IMG/VR virus record: IMGVR_UViG_3300031857_000797
Location: 1-32,850 of that record
Reading direction: 5' to 3' (one strand)
DNA: 32,850 nucleotides
Source of the DNA: a virus
Numbering within the stretch: position 1 is the stretch's first letter; every line of letters starts with the position of its first letter. Both the position numbers and the translations under genes were made by a program. Of the stretch, positions 15,993-22,676 are shown piece after piece. The notes beneath the pieces were generated by a model, which was given only the letters and a program-made list of their open reading frames with translations, was not told where the DNA came from and did no database searches.

Positions 15993-16098
15993 GCCTCTGT
16001 GTGAAAAGTACCGAAAGGAAAGCCGACAGAACATCGAGAAAGACCTTCGAGAGTTCAAATCAAAGAAGGGGATACCTCGAATTAAAACCGATTACTGA
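15904..16098 (+). CDS. Small helical protein
   Basis: The 64-aa protein (MGHKDTPILKKQIQEMLSKL) is rich in Lys, Glu and Leu with heptad-like spacing and is probably all helical. It overlaps the end of the MazG-like gene by 89 bases in another frame and the start of the next gene by one base. A/T-rich CTACAAAATG precedes the start. No function can be assigned. Confidence 0.55.
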   Translation: MGHKDTPILKKQIQEMLSKLEAAERLSILEPLCEKYRKESRQNIEKDLREFKSKKGIPRIKTDY

Positions 16099-16322
16099 TG
16101 GAAGTAGATGAGCAAATACCGAACTTTACTACTCCGCACGAAGATATAGGAGCAGCCTTTAACGCAATTAATGCCATATCAGAATACGATATGGGACTAT
16201 GCGATGAAGAGGAGCGAATGATTCTTAAGGAGATTAAGTTAATGGCTCTGTACATTATTCATATCGGTATGCGTGAAATCTATAAAAGTAACTTCTATGA
16301 CACAGAAGAAGAATCCGCATAA
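16098..16322 (+). CDS. Small acidic protein of unknown function
   Basis: The 74-aa protein begins MEVDEQIPNFTTPHEDIGAAF and has a central helix (EEERMILKEIKLMALYIIHIG). Its start ATG overlaps the stop of the previous gene by one base, and its last 26 bases overlap the following gene. It has no motif that I recognise. Confidence 0.6.
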   Translation: MEVDEQIPNFTTPHEDIGAAFNAINAISEYDMGLCDEEERMILKEIKLMALYIIHIGMREIYKSNFYDTEEESA

Positions 16323-16554
16323 GGTTATCCATAGAAAGTTAGGGAAGGAGAGAGCCTACGGACTCGCTCACACAGAAGATAACGTAATGGAGTTAGATGA
16401 GCGTTTATCTGGGTACAGGTATTTACTATACGCACTTCACGAACATTTCCACCTAAAGCATCCCGATTGGTCGGAAACTAAGGTACGCAAGGAAAGCTCG
16501 AAAACGGCTCGTTTCTTGTGGGATATGGGGTTCAGGTTAACCGAACTGAGATAG
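16297..16554 (+). CDS. Small HExxH metallopeptidase-like protein
   Basis: The start is set at the ATG at 16297 (MTQKKNPHKVIHRKLG), not at the in-frame ATG at 16273, which would overlap the previous gene further. The 85-aa chain contains ALHEHFHLKHPDW with an HExxH zinc motif at 48-52, followed by a helix ending ARFLWDMGFRL. I know similar short HExxH proteins from phages, where they look like reduced SprT/metallopeptidase domains. No activity is proven for them to my knowledge. It is the last rightward gene before the convergent leftward operon. Confidence 0.6.
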   Translation: MTQKKNPHKVIHRKLGKERAYGLAHTEDNVMELDERLSGYRYLLYALHEHFHLKHPDWSETKVRKESSKTARFLWDMGFRLTELR

Positions 16555-16569
16555 GCTCTTAAATCGCCT

Positions 16570-16953
16570 CTAAATGCGTCTGAGGAGGTGTGTGAGGTCT
16601 TCAGCATCTTCGATAAAAAGCATCCCTACTAATTTGGGTATTTTTTGGGTATCCTCGAACTCGGTGGTATGTGGCATTTCCCTTAAATAAAATTCGGGTT
16701 CTTTTACTTTGTGAAGGTCAAAGGAAAATATACCTATCGGAGTGGAGTTAATATACCGAACAGGTTTGCATTTTATCAGCTTATCCCACTTAATTTTCTC
16801 GATTAAGATAGTATCGTAATGCCTATGTCTGCACTTCAGTTCGATAGTTAAATTAAACTTAGGAGAATATCCATCTCGGTAACTGAATTGGTCAGTCCTT
16901 TTAAGGTCGGGTATTACCGACTTGATTAGGTTAAAGAGTATCTCTTCGTTCAT
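16570..16953 (-). CDS. Putative PD-(D/E)XK nuclease
   Basis: The start is set at 16953, where ATGA overlaps the stop of the upstream gene, giving 127 aa (MNEEILFNLIKSVIPDLKRT). Residues near 33-50 (YSPKFNLTIELKCRHR) resemble the D...ExK core of PD-(D/E)XK nucleases, with IELK giving the Glu and Lys. A helix with YDTILIEKIKWDKL follows, as in phage resolvase-type proteins. It is the last gene of the leftward operon. A Holliday junction or branch nuclease role is plausible given the recombination genes upstream, but the match is weak. Confidence 0.5.
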   Translation of the reverse strand: MNEEILFNLIKSVIPDLKRTDQFSYRDGYSPKFNLTIELKCRHRHYDTILIEKIKWDKLIKCKPVRYINSTPIGIFSFDLHKVKEPEFYLREMPHTTEFEDTQKIPKLVGMLFIEDAEDLTHLLRRI

Positions 16954-17144
16954 AGGAAGTAGTGTTTCATCCAATCATCTTCTCCGCAGATAACTCCTAT
17001 CCATCCATCGGGATTACTATTCCTTCTTTCTTTTGCTTTTAATTTTTCGCATTGAATACAATGGGGAGAGTAGTAGTTACCGCTCTTGATAAAGTAAAAA
17101 TCTCCTGAGTGTTTAGTCTGCTTACAGATAGTGCATTTTTTCAT
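16950..17144 (-). CDS. Small zinc-finger protein
   Basis: The 64-aa protein has two CxxC pairs, CTIC near the start and CIQC at about residues 29-32, with basic KLKAKERR after them, followed by a C-terminal DDWMKHYFL. The arrangement resembles the zinc-binding part of recombination endonuclease VII or HNH proteins without the catalytic half. It overlaps the genes on both sides by four bases. Nucleic acid binding is likely, and the exact job is unknown. Confidence 0.65.
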   Translation of the reverse strand: MKKCTICKQTKHSGDFYFIKSGNYYSPHCIQCEKLKAKERRNSNPDGWIGVICGEDDWMKHYFL

Positions 17145-17413
17145 TTGGTTAAATTGTAGATGATTAAAAGAATGTCCGCTAAGTTCTGAGCCTCTTTGCC
17201 TTCGTAGTATTTGTATGCGTAAGGCTTGAAATTTATTTGCTCTTGATCCATCTCTTGATACGCTCCTTCTTTCTTGTAGGCTGCTATTATTGATTCGCAG
17301 ACTGTACGTATAGACTTAAATTTTCTGTACGTATTAAGGAAGTTCCTTCCGTCTTTTTTGTACTCGTTAGCGTAGTAGAAGCTCAGGTTAATTAGATGTT
17401 GCTCGTATGTCAT
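17141..17413 (-). CDS. Hypothetical helical protein
   Basis: The start is set at 17413 (MTYEQHLINLSFYYANEYKK), the first ATG after the stop of the PP-loop gene, giving 90 aa. An upstream in-frame alternative would overlap the previous gene by 17 bases. The chain is Tyr- and Lys-rich and predicted helical. It has no motif that I recognise. It is coupled to the next gene through a four-base overlap. Confidence 0.6.
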   Translation of the reverse strand: MTYEQHLINLSFYYANEYKKDGRNFLNTYRKFKSIRTVCESIIAAYKKEGAYQEMDQEQINFKPYAYKYYEGKEAQNLADILLIIYNLTK

Positions 17414-17417
17414 AGAG

Positions 17418-18134
17418 TTAGTTTGTACAGGCACAATCGAAGGCAGGGGTTACCTGGTCTAAGTTTTGACCTGTAAATAGGTTATTGGTTGCGAGTGATT
17501 TTATTTGCTTCATAGAGATATTATCGAGGTAGGTGTATCCTGTCTTTTCTTCGTCTTCTATCCATATATCAGCGAGTTCTGGATTAGAAGATATGATATT
17601 CATAATAGCATTTTTACCTTTCATAAAGCACAGAGTACAGTTTCCAAGTATAGAAGGAATCTCAAGAGTATAAGGCTTTTTACTCCAATAGTCGTTAATA
17701 ATCTGCTTATCTATTTTATCATCATACAAAGGGAATCTATCTACTACTTGCTTCCACATTTGCTTTCTGCGTTTTACTCGTAGTGGCTCATCGTATCTAA
17801 ATCCTACAAAGTTTTCGTATTTCATTATGCCATTAGACCTAAGATATCTTCGGCAGGTTTTTATTTTGAGTTCTATCGTACATACTCTGCGAACTCTGTT
17901 AGGAAGTAATTTATATCTATTCTTTTTAAGTAATGCTCTGAATGGATCATCAGAGTCTTGGTATTTCAATCTTATGATAGGTATTCCTTCGTTGGCTTCA
18001 AAATCATTAATGAACTTGTATGTTTTAGGATGCTCTCTTCCTGTATCGCAGAAGATAACTAAATCACCTTGCTTCCAATAATGTATTACCATATAGGCAG
18101 AGGTCTTACCTCCTGAGAAGTTGAATATCATCAT
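17418..18134 (-). CDS. PP-loop ATPase, PAPS reductase-like
   Basis: The start is set at 18134, where ATGA overlaps the upstream stop, giving 238 aa. The PP-loop SGGKTSA (7-13) binds ATP. DTGREHPKT (30-38), RVCTIELK (Cys85), GFRYDEP and NCTLCFMKGK (Cys166, Cys169) are the usual companions in the phosphoadenosine-phosphosulfate-reductase-like family. Members include sulfate-assimilation reductases, tRNA thiolases and the DndC protein of DNA phosphorothioation. Stand-alone phage versions have no settled function. The long frame to 18245 is rejected as the true gene because its extra residues lie in the previous gene. Confidence 0.8.
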   Translation of the reverse strand: MMIFNFSGGKTSAYMVIHYWKQGDLVIFCDTGREHPKTYKFINDFEANEGIPIIRLKYQDSDDPFRALLKKNRYKLLPNRVRRVCTIELKIKTCRRYLRSNGIMKYENFVGFRYDEPLRVKRRKQMWKQVVDRFPLYDDKIDKQIINDYWSKKPYTLEIPSILGNCTLCFMKGKNAIMNIISSNPELADIWIEDEEKTGYTYLDNISMKQIKSLATNNLFTGQNLDQVTPAFDCACTN

Positions 18135-18667
18135 AGCGTATAGATTAAACTTACTCCGTTTACTTTGCAAGCCTTGAAGTAATCTCCTACTGCGGTTTGT
18201 TTTGCATATGGAACGTGATAGTTTTTCGCTATGTATGGAGTACAAGCATCTCTGTCTATTCGTTGGTCAAGGCTTAACCTATCGTAGATGTCAGGATGAA
18301 ATAGAGTTACGTCTCCGTTATTCAGATAGCTTACATAAGACTTATTAGTCTCTCTCATCCATTGCTCAGGACTTGTAGGATATCCTATGTCGGTTATTTG
18401 TAGGCTCGGATTAACGAGAGGTTGATTTAGGTATCTATCGCTTTGCGAGTTATTGTTAGTAAACTTACTAATCCAATTGAGTAAAGTGCGAGGATCAAGC
18501 GAGTAGTAATCTCCGTAGTCTCCGCAGATACCATTCTCGAAGCACTCTATTACTTGCTTCATTGTAAGTTCTGGATAGCGAGTTCTGATTTTACGAATAA
18601 CTAAATCCTCCGTTTCTTCGCTTACTTGCTTGAATGTTCTTAGATAGTCAAAGGCTGCGTTACTCAT
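18131..18667 (-). CDS. Replication-region protein of unknown function
   Basis: The 178-aa protein begins MSNAAFDYLRTFKQVSEETED and has CFENGICGDYGDYYSLDPRT followed by LLNWISKFT at about residues 42-70. I know this pattern from replication-module proteins near DnaD/DnaT-like genes, but not with a proven role. It overlaps both neighbours by four bases, in line with joint expression with the initiation-like protein upstream. A helicase-loader role is only a guess. Confidence 0.55.
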   Translation of the reverse strand: MSNAAFDYLRTFKQVSEETEDLVIRKIRTRYPELTMKQVIECFENGICGDYGDYYSLDPRTLLNWISKFTNNNSQSDRYLNQPLVNPSLQITDIGYPTSPEQWMRETNKSYVSYLNNGDVTLFHPDIYDRLSLDQRIDRDACTPYIAKNYHVPYAKQTAVGDYFKACKVNGVSLIYTL

Positions 18668-19284
18668 ATCTCAGTAAATTTTCGGTTCTGAATTTCGTTT
18701 AGTTTCTCTTTGATTGATTCGCTTCGTACTTTGGATTCAGGTTTGATTCGGTTAAGCCAAGTGCTTACAGATGCTCTCCAGGACTTCATTTTATTCCTGC
18801 CTATCATCCATCCGTTAGACTCGTAGTAGTTTATGAATTTCTCTGCTTCGATTTTACACTTTTGAGCATCGCTTAACTTCTCCTTCATCTCGTTATAGAC
18901 ATCGGTATAACTCGGTGCATTAAAGGTTTGAGATACTTTCTTTACTTCGATAGGTAGGTTATACTTCTCAAGAATCGAAATCACTTTAGCGTGAATCGGA
19001 CTCGTAGGATTTAACTTACCTCCGTATTGGAAGTCTATAAATCCTTTGCAGAGAATCTTTCCATCGGATAGCTTCTCGAACTGCTCGCCATCATCGACTA
19101 AGAGTAGATCATCTTCATCGACTTGCTCTCCGATATAAACAGAAGCAAGAGTGTAATTCGGATGCCATAGACCTGCGATATCGCACTTATCTCTAACGTA
19201 CTTTACAAAGCATTTCATCTTAGGGGATAGAGACATAAACCAAGCCTTATCCCATATCTCGGTATCAGTAAATCGTTTAGCCAT
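18664..19284 (-). CDS. Replication initiation-like protein
   Basis: The start at 19284 (MAKRFTDTEIWDKAWFMSLS) is preferred, giving 206 aa. An ATG at 19293 and a TTG at 19308 are alternatives. The N-terminal 100 residues (KMKCFVKYVRDKCDIAGLWHPN) resemble the winged-helix opening of phage replication initiators. The C-terminal part (KFINYYESNGWMIGRNKMKSWRASVSTWL) resembles the DnaD-like C-terminal motif YYxxNGW...W, which binds DNA and helicase in other systems. It lies next to a DnaA domain IV protein, so together they may start phage replication with host machinery. Confidence 0.68.
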   Translation of the reverse strand: MAKRFTDTEIWDKAWFMSLSPKMKCFVKYVRDKCDIAGLWHPNYTLASVYIGEQVDEDDLLLVDDGEQFEKLSDGKILCKGFIDFQYGGKLNPTSPIHAKVISILEKYNLPIEVKKVSQTFNAPSYTDVYNEMKEKLSDAQKCKIEAEKFINYYESNGWMIGRNKMKSWRASVSTWLNRIKPESKVRSESIKEKLNEIQNRKFTEI

Positions 19285-19516
19285 TTTTTTCATTTTGGTA
19301 TTGTTCAAAGGTAGAAAAACTATTCGTAACTATGTCTTGGTGAGCTTTTTTATATCCATCTTCCCAAGCCTGTCTTAATTCTTTATTGAGCATTGATTTA
19401 GCTTCATAGATAAAATCTACTTGCCATTCTTTAGCGGTTCGTGAATCCATTTCTTTTTTGCTCACCATTGAATTAAGATAGTTAAATCTTTCTGCTAACC
19501 ATTCTACTGATTTCAT
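19277..19516 (-). CDS. Hypothetical helical protein
   Basis: The 79-aa protein begins MKSVEWLAERFNYLNSMVSK and contains KELRQAWEDGYKKAHQDI. Short proteins with this helical opening and a central Ala/Glu/Gly-rich segment ending in a polar tail are common in phages of Bacteroidota, with no known function. Its start overlaps the stop of the DnaA-like gene by four bases and its end overlaps the next start. Confidence 0.6.
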   Translation of the reverse strand: MKSVEWLAERFNYLNSMVSKKEMDSRTAKEWQVDFIYEAKSMLNKELRQAWEDGYKKAHQDIVTNSFSTFEQYQNEKNG

Positions 19517-19911
19517 ACGTTTGATTTAGGTAGTACGATAAAGTTCTTATAAGGCACTCGTTGTATCTTAATGTGAGGTGGATATTGTTTAGATACTTCG
19601 AGAAGATTGTTATAGTAACTCATAAAGACTATATCATTATTCTTTATGTAGTTCTTTATTTTAGTGTAATGATAGCTAATTACGGAGTGGTCGTTATATC
19701 CGATTATCCTTGCTATCTGAGTTAAAGTTACAGGGTAGTTATGATAGATGTAATGTCCGAGAGCCATTCTCATAGTTGAGAGGCTTACTGGTCCGATTAC
19801 TTTTCTTTTCTTACCTCCTGATGTTACGAATAAATCTTTGCGAGAAATTCCATAGGTATCGCAGTATTTATCTACGAGTTCGATTAGTTGTTTAGTTTGT
19901 TCTTGATTCAT
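19513..19911 (-). CDS. DnaA domain IV-like DNA-binding protein
   Basis: The 132-aa protein carries a DnaA C-terminal (domain IV) helix-turn-helix at about residues 42-90. LSTMRMALGHYIYHNYPVTL is followed by TQIARIIGYNDHSVISYHY, where GYNDHSV corresponds to the GxRDHTTV signature that reads DnaA boxes. There is no AAA+ domain, so the protein can bind but not remodel an origin. It could direct host DnaA or the phage initiator to the phage origin, or compete with DnaA for host boxes. It overlaps both neighbours by four bases. Confidence 0.78.
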   Translation of the reverse strand: MNQEQTKQLIELVDKYCDTYGISRKDLFVTSGGKKRKVIGPVSLSTMRMALGHYIYHNYPVTLTQIARIIGYNDHSVISYHYTKIKNYIKNNDIVFMSYYNNLLEVSKQYPPHIKIQRVPYKNFIVLPKSNV

Positions 19912-20300
19912 TTATAGTGGTTTATTATTTCTTCAAGTTCGCTTCGTGTCCATTTCTTTAACGGATTCTCCAAAGCATATTCTTCTAATTCCTTTACGAA
20001 GTCTTCTCCGTATCTCGATACAAGTCCTAAGCGGTATCTAATAAGATTACCTGAAAGAAACATATTGCATCTGATACATTGACCATTCGTGTTATAGTAT
20101 GCTAACGAATCAGGGAGACCGAATCTTAGTCCGCTATGTTGACCTTGTGAATGATAGTGTCCTGCCTGCTGAACTTCTGCTCCGCAAGAAATACACCCGA
20201 AGTCTTTATCTCTTTCCCTTACGTGAGCATTGAACTTTTCCTGTGCTTTCTTTAGTAGCTTCGGGAGAGGGTTTAACTTTTTCTTCGGAGAGTTTTTCAT
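19908..20300 (-). CDS. ninG: NinG-family recombination protein
   Basis: The ATG at 20300 gives 130 aa (MKNSPKKKLNPLPKLLKKAQ). A TTG at 20309 is the alternative. It has the lambda NinG/Rap pattern: a basic N-terminal helix, CISCG (Cys36, Cys39), AGHYHSQGQ, LRF with a conserved Asn, then QCIRCNMFLSGN (Cys75, Cys78). NinG/Rap is a structure-specific endonuclease acting on branched recombination intermediates, which fits the Erf protein in the same operon. Its start lies 95 bases inside the upstream gene in another frame, an unusually long overlap. Confidence 0.88.
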   Translation of the reverse strand: MKNSPKKKLNPLPKLLKKAQEKFNAHVRERDKDFGCISCGAEVQQAGHYHSQGQHSGLRFGLPDSLAYYNTNGQCIRCNMFLSGNLIRYRLGLVSRYGEDFVKELEEYALENPLKKWTRSELEEIINHYK

Positions 20301-20436
20301 AGCGTACAAAGAAACGGTTTCCTTGATTGTTTACAAAACATAAGTCGAGTTCTTTTCTGATTACTTCTACCTTATCGCCTTTGCGACCATAGACTATCCG
20401 AGAAGATGCTCCGATTATGTCCTCAGTTAGATACAT
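20206..20436 (-). CDS. Hypothetical protein overlapping ninG
   Basis: The 76-aa frame has a compact first part (MYLTEDIIGASSRIVYGRKG, NQGNRFFVRYEKLSEE) that looks like a small beta-barrel or SH3-like fold. From about residue 52 it overlaps ninG and becomes a Ser/Thr/Lys-rich tail (PEATKESTGKVQCSRKGKR), probably disordered. Its start overlaps the stop of the upstream gene by one base. No function can be assigned. Confidence 0.6.
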   Translation of the reverse strand: MYLTEDIIGASSRIVYGRKGDKVEVIRKELDLCFVNNQGNRFFVRYEKLSEEKVKPSPEATKESTGKVQCSRKGKR

Positions 20437-20669
20437 TAAAAGGGTAAATCAGATTTCTTTTCTTTCGGCTCATAGGTATCAACTGAGACCTGAACATCTT
20501 TACCGAACTTATCTGGCTCTCCGAGTAGGTTGATGTTTAGCTTAATGAACTTTGATCCATTGTACTCTTGGATGTAATCCTTAATCTTATCAGGATTGAT
20601 AGTAATTTGAAGCCAAGTGTCATTCTTCTTTTTACCGCTACCGCAGTAGATTTTAGGTTTCTTTTCCAT
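20436..20669 (-). CDS. Small protein with SSB-like acidic tip
   Basis: The 77-aa protein (MEKKPKIYCGSGKKKNDTWL) has alternating strands and ends PKEKKSDLPF. The last residues resemble the DxIPF tip of single-strand DNA binding proteins, which recruits partner enzymes, and the gene sits between Erf and NinG. A reduced OB-fold or a partner of the host SSB system is conceivable. This is inference from the C terminus and position only. It starts behind an A-rich leader after a terminator, so it may head its own transcript. Confidence 0.55.
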   Translation of the reverse strand: MEKKPKIYCGSGKKKNDTWLQITINPDKIKDYIQEYNGSKFIKLNINLLGEPDKFGKDVQVSVDTYEPKEKKSDLPF

Positions 20670-20692
20670 TTTATTTTGATTGATTGATTAAA

Positions 20693-20717
20693 AAGTTGGG
20701 GGATTTTCACCCCCTTT
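20693..20717 (-). terminator. Terminator after the AP2-like gene (leftward)
   Basis: On the minus strand GGGGG and CCCCC (20709-20713 and 20698-20702 in plus coordinates) enclose a TGAAAAT loop and are followed by AACTTTTT. It lies immediately downstream of the 49-codon gene and upstream of 20669, so it divides the leftward operon. Confidence 0.72.
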
Positions 20718-20720
20718 AGT

Positions 20721-20870
20721 TTAGCGATACTTTGCTCGAAATTCGAGAGCAGCTTTCTTCGTGGCGAAGTTTTTAGAAATCTGCTTTCCTTTTACTTTCA
20801 GACGTACTCGATAAGAGTTTCCGTCTTTCGAGATGTTTGCAGCTACGCTGCGATAAGTGGTGCTTGCCAT
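20721..20870 (-). CDS. 49-aa AP2-like DNA-binding protein
   Basis: This short gene begins MASTTYRSVAANISKDGNSY and continues with RVRLKVKGKQISKNFATKKA, ending AKYR. The pattern Y-R-V-R...K-x-I-S-K-x-F-x-T-K-x-A-A is the three-stranded AP2-like domain found in the arm-binding part of integrases and in homing endonucleases. It stands alone here. It has its own terminator, and upstream lies a 30-base gap. A small architectural or regulatory DNA-binding role is likely. Confidence 0.75.
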   Translation of the reverse strand: MASTTYRSVAANISKDGNSYRVRLKVKGKQISKNFATKKAALEFRAKYR

Positions 20871-20900
20871 AGTTTAGGCTTTAGGGGTTAAGAAAAAAAG

Positions 20901-21137
20901 TTAATCTGTTTTCATTATGAAGTCAATATCCATCTTTTTCAATTCAGCATCGATCTTAGCTTTTAACTCATCATCTGCGAATCCAGGGTAATCTTCCACC
21001 CAACAGTCGAACCAATAAGGAGTTACTTCATTACCGCCGTGAGGGTCATACTCCCAAGCTACATAAACATCATAGATAGTTTCAAAATCTACATCGTGCT
21101 GTACCCAAACATCTACATAGTTTTTACCTGTTTTCAT
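20901..21137 (-). CDS. Acidic Trp-rich protein of unknown function
   Basis: The 78-aa protein (MKTGKNYVDVWVQHDVDFET) is strongly acidic and rich in Trp, Tyr and Asp in its first half (YDVYVAWEYDPHGGNEVTPY), then helical with many Asp/Glu/Lys. Its start overlaps the erf stop by four bases. Such acidic small proteins sometimes mimic DNA, but nothing specific is visible. Confidence 0.6.
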   Translation of the reverse strand: MKTGKNYVDVWVQHDVDFETIYDVYVAWEYDPHGGNEVTPYWFDCWVEDYPGFADDELKAKIDAELKKMDIDFIMKTD

Positions 21138-21730
21138 TTCAATTTCTTTATGTGTTTAGAAATCTCTTTTTGCGTTGGGTTAGTTACTTGGTCTAAAGGT
21201 AGCTGCAAATCTTCTAAGCGAAACTGAATCTTTTGGTAAGTTTCATAGTTCACGCACTTCTCGATTGACTCGAAAGCTGATTCTCTCTGCTCTTCGGTTA
21301 ATGATGTCCTAAATACTAAGTTACGGAGTATCTGCTTCTCGGCATCGGTAGGTACTTCGTGCTTATTTGTAGCATCAGAATCGGCAGTATCATCGATGGC
21401 GAAGAGACCATTCAAAGCATATTTCCGAGCATAGCTTGAGGATGCCCCAGAAATTTGACTGCCATCCATTCCTTTCTTTTGATCTTCTTCTCTTGCGTAG
21501 GCTACGGATTCGTAAACTTCAGTTCCGTTAGAAATACGTGCGGTCGATTTAATGTAAAATCGGTTTCCAATAAATACTACCTCATCGGTGAGCGTGAGGT
21601 AGAATCCGAGCGGATTGATTACAGGTTTAACTGCTTCTACGATATCCTCGCAAGAGCGATACTTGTACTTACCGAAGGAGTTAAACTGTCCTTTCGGTGC
21701 TTTGATTAATGATTGAATTTTGGCTAACAT
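21134..21730 (-). CDS. erf: Erf-family single-strand annealing protein
   Basis: The start is set at 21730 (MLAKIQSLIKAPKGQFNSFG), giving 198 aa, because the longer frame to 21772 would start without context. It has the Erf family signature: KYKYRSCEDIVEAVKPVI near the start and GASSSYARKYALNGLFAIDD (95-114) followed by a Thr/Asp stretch and a variable C-terminal helix. Erf proteins anneal complementary single strands and, in phage P22, circularise the genome by homologous recombination. With NinG downstream this is the recombination module. A circularly permuted genome would need such a protein. Confidence 0.9.
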   Translation of the reverse strand: MLAKIQSLIKAPKGQFNSFGKYKYRSCEDIVEAVKPVINPLGFYLTLTDEVVFIGNRFYIKSTARISNGTEVYESVAYAREEDQKKGMDGSQISGASSSYARKYALNGLFAIDDTADSDATNKHEVPTDAEKQILRNLVFRTSLTEEQRESAFESIEKCVNYETYQKIQFRLEDLQLPLDQVTNPTQKEISKHIKKLK

Positions 21731-21873
21731 ATAGGTAGATTGATGTTTGAAAAATAAGGAGGGGGAGACCAAACCAGAACATTCAAAAAACTCCCCACTC
21801 CGTTTCGCCTCAGATTAAAGACCTCAGCGAGATGGTCTATCGAGTTGTGAGTAGATATATCTAATCCACTCAT
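21724..21873 (-). CDS. Possible 49-aa protein before erf
   Basis: A frame begins MSGLDISTHNSIDHLAEVFN at 21873 and ends with TAG at 21724-21726, just inside the erf start. It would close the only large gap (160 bases) in the middle of this tightly packed operon, with 17 bases to the upstream stop. The product has no recognised motif, and the C-terminal half (VWSPPPYFSNINLPIC) is odd. It may be a chance frame, or the region may be a leader for erf. Confidence 0.3.
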   Translation of the reverse strand: MSGLDISTHNSIDHLAEVFNLRRNGVGSFLNVLVWSPPPYFSNINLPIC

Positions 21874-21890
21874 TAAAATCCTTTGGAGGA

Positions 21891-22130
21891 TTATCGGGGT
21901 ATATTGTTGTCATAGGAAGAGTATTGAAGGTCTAATCCGTAAGTAATACCTGCTGCGAACATTGTAGCACCTACGAGAGTGGAATCGTAATAGTCTGCGA
22001 ATTTAATCGTAGTCCAATACAGATGAGGGTCTTCGTTATTTTCTTCAACTGATACTGATTCGATACCTGACAGATTACAGGTCTTTAGATACTCGGTAGC
22101 CTTTAGGCTTGTTAGAATTTTGATAGTCAT
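21891..22130 (-). CDS. Hypothetical protein
   Basis: The 79-aa protein (MTIKILTSLKATEYLKTCNL) has an acidic middle (SVEENNEDPHLYW) and a hydrophobic, Gly/Ala-rich end (VGATMFAAGITYGLDLQYSS). Its start overlaps the stop of the membrane peptide upstream through ATGA. No function is apparent. Confidence 0.55.
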   Translation of the reverse strand: MTIKILTSLKATEYLKTCNLSGIESVSVEENNEDPHLYWTTIKFADYYDSTLVGATMFAAGITYGLDLQYSSYDNNIPR

Positions 22131-22282
22131 TGTTTTTGGTTTTTAGCGTTATTAAATACTTCGTTCCAATAGTTTTCCCATTCCTTTTTATCCTCTTGTC
22201 GGATAGTCCAGATCTCGTACATCATCTTGAGGTAGAATCCGAAGATAAGTAAAAGAAATGAGTAAAGGAGAATCTCTTTCAT
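22127..22282 (-). CDS. 51-aa membrane peptide
   Basis: The gene begins MKEILLYSFLLLIFGFYLKM and continues MYEIWTIRQEDKKEWENYWN before a short charged tail ending QKQ. One membrane segment lies at about residues 3-19, followed by a charged cytoplasmic or periplasmic helix. It overlaps both neighbours by four-base ATGA junctions, strong support for a real gene in this operon. Function unknown. Confidence 0.65.
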   Translation of the reverse strand: MKEILLYSFLLLIFGFYLKMMYEIWTIRQEDKKEWENYWNEVFNNAKNQKQ

Positions 22283-22368
22283 AGCTGCTCAAGTTTATAG
22301 GTTAGGAATAAGATTACTGCTGCGATAAGTAGGAATAGTCCTGGATGTAGGTCTTTTTGCTTTTTCAT
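22279..22368 (-). CDS. 29-aa membrane peptide
   Basis: The gene encodes a basic start (MKKQKDLHPG), one membrane segment (LFLLIAAVILFLTY) and a short end KLEQL. Its stop overlaps the next start through ATGA, and the leader TTAAAAACTAAACCAATG matches the leader of the first gene of the operon closely. Early membrane peptides of this size in phages often act in host takeover or exclusion, but nothing more can be said. Confidence 0.55.
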   Translation of the reverse strand: MKKQKDLHPGLFLLIAAVILFLTYKLEQL

Positions 22369-22385
22369 TGGTTTAGTTTTTAAGG

Positions 22386-22637
22386 TTAATTTAATTTAGT
22401 TACTTTTTTAATTATTTCAAAATGTCTGTCAGATTTATTACGAACATCTAATCCTTCTTTAAGAAAAATGCTATGAACTTTTTTGCGTTTAGAGGTACTT
22501 GCATCTCTCAAATAATGGCGGTATTCAAAATTCCAAAAAAAAGCAACACCTAAATAATTTTCAGTACCTACGTAGCCTCTGTCTAATTCGTAGATGTCAG
22601 AGAAAGATTTTGTAGTGAAGTTGTTAGTGTTTAACAT
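22386..22637 (-). CDS. First gene of the leftward operon, unknown function
   Basis: The start is set at 22637 (MLNTNNFTTKSFSDIYELDR), giving 83 aa, because the longer frame to 22700 runs into the promoter region. The chain is basic and A/T-rich in codons, with FFWNFEYRHYLRDASTSKRK in the middle and a Lys-rich end (DRHFEIIKKVTKLN). No domain is recognised. As the first gene after a host-type promoter it is probably made very early, so a host-takeover or regulatory role is reasonable. Confidence 0.55.
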   Translation of the reverse strand: MLNTNNFTTKSFSDIYELDRGYVGTENYLGVAFFWNFEYRHYLRDASTSKRKKVHSIFLKEGLDVRNKSDRHFEIIKKVTKLN

Positions 22638-22676
22638 TTGGTTTAGTTTTTGTGGCTTTCGCCGTTTTTGATATAT

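Noticed and set aside
16555-16569. A bidirectional terminator between the convergent operons
   Set aside because: The short gap has no convincing hairpin with a T tract on either strand.
17505-18081. Plus-strand frames of 92 and 84 codons over the PP-loop gene
   Set aside because: The opposite strand encodes a well-supported enzyme; these are shadow frames.
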